Shown: positions 1 to 5,281 of the stretch, piece after piece
Numbering within the stretch: position 1 is the stretch's first letter
Layout: each line of letters begins with the position of its first letter
Origin: Clostridiales bacterium
GTDB taxonomy: Bacteria > Bacillota > Clostridia > Oscillospirales > JAAYOS01
Direction: 5' to 3'
DNA length: 5,281 nucleotides
Assembly (NCBI GenBank): GCA_012521525.1
Contig: JAAYMG010000289.1
Span: forward strand, 1-5,281
Translations under genes and position numbers: made by a program
The notes under the pieces: generated by a model
What the model was told of the DNA's origin: nothing
Seen by the model: only the letters and a program-made list of their open reading frames with translations
Database searches by the model: none

Positions 1-1378
1 CCCCCTCTTCTCCTTCGATAGTGCTGTCGAGGCCCAGGCACAGGATCGCAACGTCGGCATGTCTCGCGACCGTAACGGCTTCGGCAAGGCGGTCATCCTT
101 GCATGCAAGCGGCTCTACCCTGTCCCTGAACAGGTGGCATCCTTCGGAGTAATAGACCCGTACTCCGGCCTTGTCGGCATATTCCCTGATGCCTTCGAGA
201 ATGGTCGTATATCGTGAAGCCGTGCCATAGTAGTTGCCCTTGAGCATCATGCGGTTGTCGGCGTTCGGGCCTATTACGGCGATCGACTTGAGCTTCCTTA
301 TGTCAAGGGGAAGGATCCCGTCGTTTTTCAGCAGCACCATGCATTTTCTGGCCGCTTCCAGTGAGACAGCGTTGTGTTCAGGACAGTCCACAACGTCGTA
401 CGGGATGTTGTCATATTCGCAGTCGTCGTCGAACATCCCTAGACGGAACCGGGTTCTGAATAGATGATAGGCGGCTTTGTCGATATCTTCCTCGGTTATC
501 AGACCCTGATCGTATGCCCGCAGCAGGAATACAAACGAGTTGCCGCAGTTTATGTCGCAGCCGTTCTTGAGTGCCAGTGCTACGGACTCCTCGATGGTGT
601 CCGTCACCTTGTGGCGGGTATGGAAATCCCTAATGGCCCAGCAGTCGGATACAACATGGCCGTCAAAACCCCACTTTTCGCGAAGGATGTCAATGAGAAG
701 CGTTTTGCTTCCGCAGCATGGCTCACCGTTGGTGCGGTTGTATGCCCCCATTACCGCTTCGACCTTTGCCTCCCTGACCAGTGCTTCAAAAGCGGGGAGA
801 TAGGTTTCGAACATATCCTTTTTTGATGCGATCGCGTTGAACTCATGGCGCAGAGCCTCGGGACCGCTGTGAACGGCGAAATGCTTGGCGCAGGCCGCGG
901 TTTTCAGGTGTTTGCCGTCGCCTTCCTGGAGTCCCCGGACAAAAGCCACCCCAAGGCGGGACGTGAGGTATGGATCCTCTCCGTAAGTCTCATGGCCGCG
1001 CCCCCATCTCGGATCCCTGAAAATATTGATGTTCGGCGACCAGAGGGTGATCCCCTTGTAGATGTCCCTGTCTCCGGCGCGTTTGCTTTCGTTGTACTTG
1101 GCACGGGCTTCGGTCGAAATTATCCCTGCGATTTTTCTGAGAAACTCGTCATCGAACATCGCCGCCAGGGCGATGGCCTGCGGGAACATCGTGGCTGTGC
1201 CTGAACGGGCGACGCCGTGAAGCCCCTCGTTCCACCAGTTGTATGCGGGGATCCCAAGCCGCTCGACCGCCGGGGAATCGAACCTCAGCTGGGAAGCCTT
1301 TTCCTCAAGCGTCATTTTTGACACCAGATCGGCAGCCCGTTCTTCCGGTGAGAGCGTTTTGTCCTGATACTTTTCCAT
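1..1378 (-). CDS. Glycoside hydrolase family 3 beta-xylosidase/beta-glucosidase, N-terminal part (truncated by window edge)
   Basis: The frame stays open to the left edge, giving 459 residues from the ATG at 1378. The enzyme hydrolyses terminal beta-linked sugars from the non-reducing ends of oligosaccharides by the retaining GH3 mechanism. The GH3 barrel covers roughly residues 15-310. It shows RLGIPAYNWWNEGLHGVA (40-57), SPNINIFRDPRWGRGHETYG (115-134), the substrate-binding pair K165-H166 in AKHFAVHSG, and VVSDCWAI with the expected nucleophile D245. The C-terminal alpha/beta domain starts near residue 340, with VLLKNDGILPL at 348-358. The last visible residues, GLDSTIEGEEG (449-459), enter the loop that usually carries the acid/base glutamate. 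The NWWNEGLHGVA and VSDCWAI versions resemble beta-xylosidase-type GH3 enzymes, but sugar specificity cannot be settled from this fragment. No signal peptide is seen, so a cytoplasmic enzyme acting on imported oligosaccharides is likely. The gene is transcribed away from the reductase at 1980. Confidence 0.95.
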   Translation of the reverse strand, partial: MEKYQDKTLSPEERAADLVSKMTLEEKASQLRFDSPAVERLGIPAYNWWNEGLHGVARSGTATMFPQAIALAAMFDDEFLRKIAGIISTEARAKYNESKRAGDRDIYKGITLWSPNINIFRDPRWGRGHETYGEDPYLTSRLGVAFVRGLQEGDGKHLKTAACAKHFAVHSGPEALRHEFNAIASKKDMFETYLPAFEALVREAKVEAVMGAYNRTNGEPCCGSKTLLIDILREKWGFDGHVVSDCWAIRDFHTRHKVTDTIEESVALALKNGCDINCGNSFVFLLRAYDQGLITEEDIDKAAYHLFRTRFRLGMFDDDCEYDNIPYDVVDCPEHNAVSLEAARKCMVLLKNDGILPLDIRKLKSIAVIGPNADNRMMLKGNYYGTASRYTTILEGIREYADKAGVRVYYSEGCHLFRDRVEPLACKDDRLAEAVTVARHADVAILCLGLDSTIEGEEG

Positions 1379-1387
1379 TTCCCAAAA

Positions 1388-1396
1388 TCCTTCCTT
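1388..1396 (-). promoter_or_regulatory. Ribosome binding site that decides the GH3 start
   Basis: On the minus strand AAGGAAGGA ends 9 bases before the ATG at 1378, a workable Shine-Dalgarno position. Two other in-frame ATGs exist upstream, at 1399 and 1525, but neither has a comparable purine-rich site at the right distance. A start at 1378 also gives the short N-terminus usual before the LVSKMTLEEK segment of GH3 enzymes. I therefore prefer 1378. Confidence 0.6.
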
Positions 1397-1582
1397 CATC
1401 AATAATATCAGCTGACCGATATATTGAAGACCACCAGTCCGGTTTGAAGTAAAATCCAGCACAGTCAGGCAGGAGAGTTCAACCGCTCTGCAGCTTAGCA
1501 GCAATCGCTCCGCCTGTTCATTCATCTGACCTGGAAGTTTCCCGTTAGCACTTCAGCTTTTTCTTATCCGCATATTTTCTCT

Positions 1583-1606
1583 GAACGTGATTACGAACGT
1601 GATTAC
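1583..1606. repeat. Perfect tandem duplication of a 12-bp unit, possible operator
   Basis: GAACGTGATTAC occurs twice head to tail with no mismatch and no spacer (1583-1594 and 1595-1606). It lies in the divergent gap, 205 bases upstream of the GH3 start and 377 bases upstream of the reductase start. Direct repeats close to one helical turn are typical of sites bound by AraC-type or response-regulator proteins, but no regulator gene is visible, so a regulatory role is inference. It could also be a chance slippage duplication. Confidence 0.5.
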
Positions 1607-1806
1607 GGCAAATCAACTGATGAACCATTATTACATGCCGTGTTTTAGAATGAACTTAAATACCTGTGCATTAAAATTATATATGGTGTATATTGCCATA
1701 ACAATGATTTTTTCTCATCTTAAGTTGATTTACCCGAATATTTTGATCAGATCCTCTCACGGTTCATCTTTTGATCGATCAGTATGTATGAGCGGACTTC
1801 ATGTGA

Positions 1807-1835
1807 TTGACATGTTTTACTGACAGTGGTATGAT
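1807..1835 (+). promoter_or_regulatory. Sigma-A type promoter for the OYE gene
   Basis: TTGACA at 1807-1812 is a perfect -35 element. TATGAT at 1830-1835 differs from the -10 consensus by one base, and the spacer is exactly 17 bases. Transcription would start near 1842, giving a 5' leader of about 140 bases before the ATG at 1980. The promoter points toward the reductase and no other gene lies between. The -35 hexamer forms one arm of an inverted repeat (TTGACA 1807-1812 with TGTCAA 1836-1841), so a repressor could bind over it. Confidence 0.75.
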
Positions 1836-1963
1836 TGTCAAAACTTCTTCAATAACCCGGAATCGTGCTTTTTGAGAACTTTCCTCATAAGAAATGATCG
1901 ATATGGAAATCTGCCCAACCGCATTTTACAGCCCAGGACATTCCAGGGACTATCCGCAGCATG

Positions 1964-1971
1964 AAAAGGAG
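1964..1971 (+). promoter_or_regulatory. Ribosome binding site of the OYE gene
   Basis: AAAAGGAG ends 8 bases before the ATG at 1980. A second ATG at 1975 is in another frame and only 3 bases from the site, too close to be used. This fixes the start at 1980. Confidence 0.8.
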
Positions 1972-1979
1972 CATATGCT

Positions 1980-3071
1980 ATGGACCTGATAAATACACCG
2001 ATAAAGATCGGATCAAAAACCGTCAGAAACCGGGTAACCTTTGCCCCGACGGTCAAGTTCGGCTGGACCGACGACAGCGGCATCGCCATCGAGCGCTTCG
2101 CCAGGCACTACGAAGACCGGGCAAGGGGAGGCGCGGGCCTGATATGCGTCGAAGCCACCTGCATCGACCCTTACGGAAGGCTTGCTCCCTCACAGCTTGG
2201 GCTTTGGGACGACTCTCAGATCGAAGGTCACAGGGCAATCGCCGAAGCATGCCACCGTCACGGAGCGGTGGTGATCGTTCAGATCCATCACGGGGGATAC
2301 AACACCCACCCCGAATGCGGACCCTCAAAAGGGCCCTCGTCCGTAAACTGGAGGGACCGCACGACCGAAGCGCTTACACGTGAAGAAATCACCGATATAC
2401 GAGACAAGTTCATAAAAGCCGCGGTGCGTGCAAAAAAAGCCGGTTACGACGGTGTTCAGCTCCATGCGTGCCATGCGTACCTGCTCAACCAGTTTGTCAG
2501 CCCTACCGTGAATCTCCGCACCGACGAGTATGGCGGTAGCACAACGAACCGCACCCGCCTTTTCTGCGAAATCATCCGCGGCATCCGCGACGCGTGTGGC
2601 AATGACTTCATTATTTCCGCGCGTACACCCGGCGCCGAGCCCACCCTTGAGGAGGCCTGGGCCATAGCCGACGCCTATATAGAGGCCGGTGTGGATTATC
2701 TCCAGGTGTCGAGCGGCATCGGTCCGGACGAAGTTGCCTATCCTGAGGACCTGACTTATTCCAGGATCGCCTGGCTCGGAGTGCAGATGCACGCACACGT
2801 CGGGGGCCGCGTACCCGTTTCGGTGGTAAACGGCATCCTGAAACCGGAACAGGCACGCTTCTTCGTTGAAAACGGGCTTGCTGACACCGTAGATTCCGCG
2901 AGGGCGCTTCTCGCAGATCCGAACTGGGCAAGGGCCGTTACCGACGGCTCCGGCTATGTGGAGTGCAGGAACTGCAAAATATGCTTCTGGAGTCCCTTCA
3001 TGCCGCACAAATGCCCGGCCGTGGCAGAACGAAGCAAAACCGATCCCGATTGCGTAGACATCGGCACATGA
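1980..3071 (+). CDS. Old Yellow Enzyme family NADH:flavin oxidoreductase (ene-reductase type), with C-terminal Cys cluster
   Basis: This 363-residue FMN-dependent TIM-barrel oxidoreductase belongs to the family of YqjM, 2-enoate reductase and 2,4-dienoyl-CoA reductase, which generally reduce activated C=C bonds. Visible landmarks are VRNRVTFAP (15-23), Q101 in QIHHGG, the substrate-binding pair H162/H165 plus the proton-donor candidate Y167 in HACHAYLLNQFVSPTVN, the DEYGGS segment with NRTR after it, R215 in ISARTPG, and R308 in SARALLADP at the FMN-phosphate side. The spacing closely matches YqjM. After the barrel come C329, C332, C335 and C345, resembling the iron-sulfur motif of dienoyl-CoA and 2-enoate reductases, but with CX2CX2CX9C spacing. 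The protein ends 18 residues later, so the FAD/NAD(P)H domain of the long (about 640-670 residue) members is absent. No signal peptide is seen, so it is probably cytoplasmic. It appears monocistronic, with its own promoter and a downstream terminator. The substrate is unknown; family membership is near certain. Confidence 0.95.
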   Translation: MDLINTPIKIGSKTVRNRVTFAPTVKFGWTDDSGIAIERFARHYEDRARGGAGLICVEATCIDPYGRLAPSQLGLWDDSQIEGHRAIAEACHRHGAVVIVQIHHGGYNTHPECGPSKGPSSVNWRDRTTEALTREEITDIRDKFIKAAVRAKKAGYDGVQLHACHAYLLNQFVSPTVNLRTDEYGGSTTNRTRLFCEIIRGIRDACGNDFIISARTPGAEPTLEEAWAIADAYIEAGVDYLQVSSGIGPDEVAYPEDLTYSRIAWLGVQMHAHVGGRVPVSVVNGILKPEQARFFVENGLADTVDSARALLADPNWARAVTDGSGYVECRNCKICFWSPFMPHKCPAVAERSKTDPDCVDIGT

Positions 3072-3079
3072 TTTGAAAC

Positions 3080-3102
3080 ATATCTCCATCCAGGTGAGAT
3101 AT
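3080..3102 (+). other. Short hairpin just after the OYE stop codon
   Basis: ATATCTC (3080-3086) and GAGATAT (3096-3102) are perfect inverted arms around a 9-base loop, starting 8 bases after the TGA. No T-run follows, so it is not an intrinsic terminator by itself. It could protect the 3' end of the transcript or be accidental in AT-rich DNA. Confidence 0.35.
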
Positions 3103-3185
3103 ATCTTCAATCAGGAACGAAAAGCACATAATCGAAAAGTATACATACATATTGCTCCCTGCGGCCAAACTGCAGTCATAATTTG

Positions 3186-3244
3186 AGCCGCCTTGAATGC
3201 GAACTGCTTACAGAAAAGCGTCCCTATATTCAAGGCGGCTTTTT
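3186..3244 (+). terminator. Rho-independent terminator of the OYE transcript
   Basis: The 13-base arms AGCCGCCTTGAAT (3186-3198) and ATTCAAGGCGGCT (3228-3240) pair perfectly and are followed by a T-run (3240-3244, TTTTT). The loop is unusually long at 29 bases and holds a small GCTT/AAGC inner stem. It lies 115 bases after the OYE stop. Read from the other strand the stem is followed only by a weak T-poor stretch, so efficient termination of esterase transcripts here is less certain. Confidence 0.85.
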
Positions 3245-3267
3245 GCATTGCTTTTTTAACAACTCAT

Positions 3268-3525
3268 GCTTCCGCCGGCACTATAATTATCTGACTTTCA
3301 TATTTCCCCACCGGTTCTATATCAGTCTATCGCCTTCATAATTGCTTGCACCGGCATCATATCTGACTATATCCTTTATATTTTGCTTACGCCGTCATCT
3401 TGCATATATATAGCCATCATGTTTAGTTCCTGCAGGTATATTATCTGTCAATAGTCTTTGTCTTGCTTCTGCCTGCATTACATATGCCTTCGCCAGCTCT
3501 ATACCTGTCCAGGGCTTCATATTTT
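3268..3525. repeat. Degenerate tandem array of about 38-41 bp units between convergent genes
   Basis: Reading the plus strand, similar blocks begin at 3268, 3306, 3344, 3385, 3426, 3465 (short) and 3486. A typical unit starts GCTTNC, then a CCGGC-like core, then TATCTGACT-like, and ends CTTYATATTT. The units at 3268, 3344 and 3486 are the most alike, while those at 3385 and 3426 are strongly diverged. No unit is perfectly repeated and there are no unique spacers, so this is not a CRISPR array. Short open frames across it on either strand lack ribosome sites. The array lies between the terminator of the OYE gene and the end of the esterase gene, reaching to within 10 bases of the esterase stop codon. 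Its function is unknown; it may be a decaying intergenic repeat of the host lineage. Confidence 0.55.
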
Positions 3526-3535
3526 CACAGGAATT

Positions 3536-5041
3536 TCAGTTTTTCTCCAGGTAAACCTTCATCAGCAGCTTCATCAGCTCGTCGGGCTCGTCGACAATGG
3601 GATCGGGCTTATCCCGGAACCACATTGCGTTCGGCACGGCATCGGTAAGCGGCTTCCACTCGGGCATAGGTGTCCCGTCAGCGTCGTTGCCGTTGGGGTC
3701 GCCTTTCTTTATGAAGTTGGCCCAATAATTGCACATCTGGCGGGCCAGGTCATAATGCTTGCCTACGAACGGGCGCCAGCATTTGGCCAGTGTCTCGAAA
3801 TAGAACCAGAGGTCGACGGAATGGAAAGTTCCCGGGTTGTCCCATCCGGGGATCTCGGCGTCGAACACGGCGTAATAAATGGGCTGGCCGATGCCGAGCT
3901 CATCCTCCCTTCGGCGGAGGGCACGCGCCGCGAGCTCAATACCGCTGAATGCGCTCCTCTTAATGGCTTCCTCAAGATCATCGCCGCAGAGTTCCAGGAA
4001 CTTTTCCGCGTCACCGCCAAAGATCTCTTCTGCCTTCTCCCTGAACTCCTCCATGCTTTCGGCCCGAAGCCCCATCTTAAACTCTGATTCGGTGCGGGTG
4101 ATCATCAGCGGCACTTTATAGCGCCTGCCCCTCATGAGGTTCTCGTTGTATGTGCCGACCTGGAATACTCCGTCGTCCAAAGTCCCGAAGAATGCCCTGA
4201 ACTCGTTGTTTTTGTCGCGTATGTACTCCGCGTCCAGCTTCCTGGCTTCTTCCAGCGTTTTGACTCCCAGAAACTCAAAGAATTTGACGCCAAGCTGCTC
4301 TCCCTCCGCAAAGGAACGCGCCAGAAAAGGTCTGCCGGGATACACGCTGGCGGATATCCCGCTCTGGATGATCGCCCTTTGGAACAGCCCCTCATTTTGC
4401 GGAGATGTGAGCTGTGCCAAAACGCTCATGCCTCCGGCAGATTGTCCGCCGATCGTGATGTTGTCCGGGTCTCCGCCGAAAGCCGCAATGTTGCGTTTCA
4501 CCCAGCGTGTCCCGGCCTGCTGGTCCAGATGCCCGAAGTTCGTCGGTGCTTCGGGCTGCTCCTTTGTAAGCTGCGGATGGGCAAGGAACCCGAAGACGTT
4601 GAGCCTGTAGTTGACAGTCACCACGACGATCCCGCGGCGTGCCAGGCGCTCGCCGTCGAACTCCATTTCCGCGGTGTTTCCCTCCTGGAGCCCGCCGCCG
4701 AAATACCATACAAACACGGGAAGTTTCTCGTCCGGGGACTTTGCGGGCGTCCAGACATTGAGGTAGAGGCAGTCCTCGCTCATCTCTATCTCGGGATCGA
4801 CATTCCATTCCCTTGTATATATGTTGTTGGGATCGAGTCCCGGGATATGCTGCATGGAAATAGGCGCGAATTTATAGCAATCCCTTATTCCCTCCCATGA
4901 TGCGGCGGGCTGCGGAGCTCTCCAGCGCAGCTCTCCGACCGGAGGTGCGGCAAACGGGATCCCCTTGAATGCCGTGATCCTGGGATCGGCGGCCGGAAGA
5001 CCCCTCACAAGGCCGTTCTCTGTTTTTACGACTCGCAGCAT
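3536..5041 (-). CDS. Type-B carboxylesterase (alpha/beta hydrolase, para-nitrobenzyl esterase type)
   Basis: This 501-residue, apparently complete serine esterase would cleave carboxylic ester bonds. The N-terminal signature FKGIPFAAPPVGELRWRAPQ (25-44), SEDCLYLNVWTP (88-99), VNYRLNVFGFL (143-153), LDQQAGTRWVKRNIAAFGGD (172-191) and the elbow GQSAGG (199-204) with nucleophile S201 define the family. H407 in GTFHSVDLWFYF is the catalytic histidine, and E320 in TESEF (or less likely E318) the acid. The usual oxyanion-hole HGGG is FGGG here (114-117). There is no signal peptide, so it is probably cytoplasmic. The start at 5041 is supported by GGAGG at 5050-5054, 8 bases away. It ends convergent to the OYE gene. 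Upstream, 98 bases away on the same strand, another gene ends, so the two may share a transcript. The substrate is not determined; acetylated or feruloylated sugar esters are possible given the GH3 gene nearby. Confidence 0.95.
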   Translation of the reverse strand: MLRVVKTENGLVRGLPAADPRITAFKGIPFAAPPVGELRWRAPQPAASWEGIRDCYKFAPISMQHIPGLDPNNIYTREWNVDPEIEMSEDCLYLNVWTPAKSPDEKLPVFVWYFGGGLQEGNTAEMEFDGERLARRGIVVVTVNYRLNVFGFLAHPQLTKEQPEAPTNFGHLDQQAGTRWVKRNIAAFGGDPDNITIGGQSAGGMSVLAQLTSPQNEGLFQRAIIQSGISASVYPGRPFLARSFAEGEQLGVKFFEFLGVKTLEEARKLDAEYIRDKNNEFRAFFGTLDDGVFQVGTYNENLMRGRRYKVPLMITRTESEFKMGLRAESMEEFREKAEEIFGGDAEKFLELCGDDLEEAIKRSAFSGIELAARALRRREDELGIGQPIYYAVFDAEIPGWDNPGTFHSVDLWFYFETLAKCWRPFVGKHYDLARQMCNYWANFIKKGDPNGNDADGTPMPEWKPLTDAVPNAMWFRDKPDPIVDEPDELMKLLMKVYLEKN

Positions 5042-5049
5042 ATATGCTT

Positions 5050-5054
5050 CCTCC
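5050..5054 (-). promoter_or_regulatory. Ribosome binding site of the carboxylesterase
   Basis: On the minus strand GGGAGGAAG precedes the ATG at 5041, with GGAGG 8 bases upstream of it. No other in-frame start is as well placed, which supports the full-length 501-residue reading. Confidence 0.75.
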
Positions 5055-5073
5055 CTGAATCTTAATATTTGGG

Positions 5074-5095
5074 GCTCGCATTATTTGAAACGAGC
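5074..5095. other. Small inverted repeat upstream of the carboxylesterase
   Basis: GCTCG (5074-5078) and CGAGC (5091-5095) are inverted around 12 bases, inside the 98-base gap between the upstream gene and the esterase. There is no T-run on either side, so it is not a clear terminator. It may be an operator, or chance. Confidence 0.25.
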
Positions 5096-5139
5096 TTAGC
5101 CTTTTGGCGTTGTGAAAGCATTCTCAAAAACCGCGATGT

Positions 5140-5281
5140 TCAATACTGTTTTACCTGGCGAAATCTGAAACCGGGCCTTTGACCATATTTATTGGCAACT
5201 TCCATCAGCTCGCGGTCAAAGTTGCACTTTTCAGCGCACTCGATATCAAATACCATCGTGTTCCTGTCTGCCGGCCTGTAC
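5140..5281 (-). CDS. C-terminal end of an unrecognised protein (truncated by window edge)
   Basis: One minus-strand frame is open from the right edge to a TGA at 5140-5142, giving the last 46 residues. They include MVFDIECAEKCNFDRELMEV (9-28) and end in RFRQVKQY. The other two minus frames hit stops within this stretch. The composition is charged and soluble-looking, codon use matches the neighbouring genes, and the frame stops before the AT-rich gap, so I take it as a real gene end. I do not recognise the family. It has no membrane segment or metal motif beyond two cysteines (C15, C19). Being 98 bases upstream of the esterase on the same strand, it may belong to the same transcription unit. 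Confidence 0.55.
   Translation of the reverse strand, partial: YRPADRNTMVFDIECAEKCNFDRELMEVANKYGQRPGFRFRQVKQY

Larger units (their letters stand above)
1379..1806. other. Divergent intergenic region between the GH3 gene and the OYE gene, left part
   Basis: This is the larger part of a 601-base gap between two genes read away from each other, and base composition becomes AT-rich from about 1560. The part next to the GH3 gene is open in the GH3 frame back to a TGA at 1553-1555, but nothing in it looks like a GH3 domain and it is probably leader. A tandem 12-mer lies at 1583-1606 and repeated TTTTGATC motifs at 1741-1776. An open frame at 1587-1823 on the plus strand has no ribosome site and low-complexity AT-driven composition, so I do not call it. 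I could not find a convincing promoter for the GH3 gene. No tRNA, riboswitch or terminator is recognisable. Confidence 0.6.

Noticed and set aside
464..1204. Plus-strand open frames opposite the GH3 gene
   Set aside because: They are shadows of the GH3 reading frame, which has catalytic motifs throughout this stretch.
1587..1823. 78-codon plus-strand open frame with hydrophobic content
   Set aside because: It has no ribosome site, lies in AT-rich promoter DNA, and overlaps the tandem 12-mer and the -35 box of the OYE promoter. The amino-acid mix looks like translated AT-rich noncoding sequence.
1842..1963. Riboswitch or other structured leader before the OYE gene
   Set aside because: The leader is about 140 bases long, but I found no strong stem, terminator/antiterminator pair or known riboswitch core in it.
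2325..3110. 261-codon minus-strand open frame opposite the OYE gene
   Set aside because: It is antisense to a gene with full OYE motifs, has no recognisable domain, and is explained by the codon bias of the real gene.
3392..3520. 42-codon minus-strand frame (MKPWTGIELAKAYV...) just after the esterase stop
   Set aside because: The first residues faintly recall small spore-coat proteins, but there is no ribosome site, and the whole frame lies inside the degenerate repeat array, with other repeat units containing stops in the same reading.
3268..3525. CRISPR array
   Set aside because: The units are degenerate and contiguous, with no conserved repeat separated by unique spacers, and no cas gene is present.
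3458..4087. 209-codon plus-strand open frame opposite the esterase 3' half
   Set aside because: It is antisense to the esterase, which has the catalytic histidine and conserved blocks in this region, and it has no domain of its own.

Overview
The window looks like an ordinary metabolic stretch of a plant-polysaccharide-using bacterium, most likely a Firmicute of the class Clostridia from gut, rumen or similar anoxic material. This is inferred from strong AGGAGG-type ribosome sites, GC-moderate genes separated by AT-rich intergenic DNA, the family types (a signal-less GH3 glycosidase, a type-B carboxylesterase and an Old Yellow Enzyme with a cysteine cluster), and the mixed use of AGG/ATA and GC-ending codons. 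No 16S, tRNA or marker gene is present, so the taxonomy stays tentative.

Layout from left to right. Positions 1-1378 (minus strand) hold the N-terminal 459 residues of a GH3 beta-xylosidase/beta-glucosidase that runs off the left edge. Positions 1379-1979 are a gap between divergently read genes. It carries a tandem 12-bp repeat, duplicated TTTTGATC motifs, and a near-perfect sigma-A promoter inside an inverted repeat, firing rightward. Positions 1980-3071 (plus strand) encode a 363-residue Old Yellow Enzyme family FMN oxidoreductase with a C-terminal four-cysteine cluster. Positions 3072-3535 are a convergent gap containing a short hairpin, a strong intrinsic terminator (3186-3244), and a degenerate tandem array of about 40-bp units (3268-3525). 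Positions 3536-5041 (minus strand) encode a complete 501-residue type-B carboxylesterase with a visible catalytic triad. Positions 5140-5281 (minus strand) are the last 46 codons of an unrecognised gene lying upstream of the esterase.

How the genes may work together is inference only. A cytoplasmic GH3 enzyme that trims imported xylo- or gluco-oligosaccharides, an esterase that removes acyl or aromatic decorations, and an ene-reductase able to reduce an unsaturated acid or aldehyde would fit intracellular processing of decorated hemicellulose fragments. The three complete or near-complete genes are not one operon: the GH3 gene and the reductase diverge, and the reductase and the esterase converge. 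I see no CRISPR array, transposon, phage gene, RNA gene or defence system, and nothing that amounts to a clearly new biological system. The least explained items are the degenerate repeat array, the single-domain OYE that keeps a cysteine cluster, and the organised repeats in the divergent promoter region.
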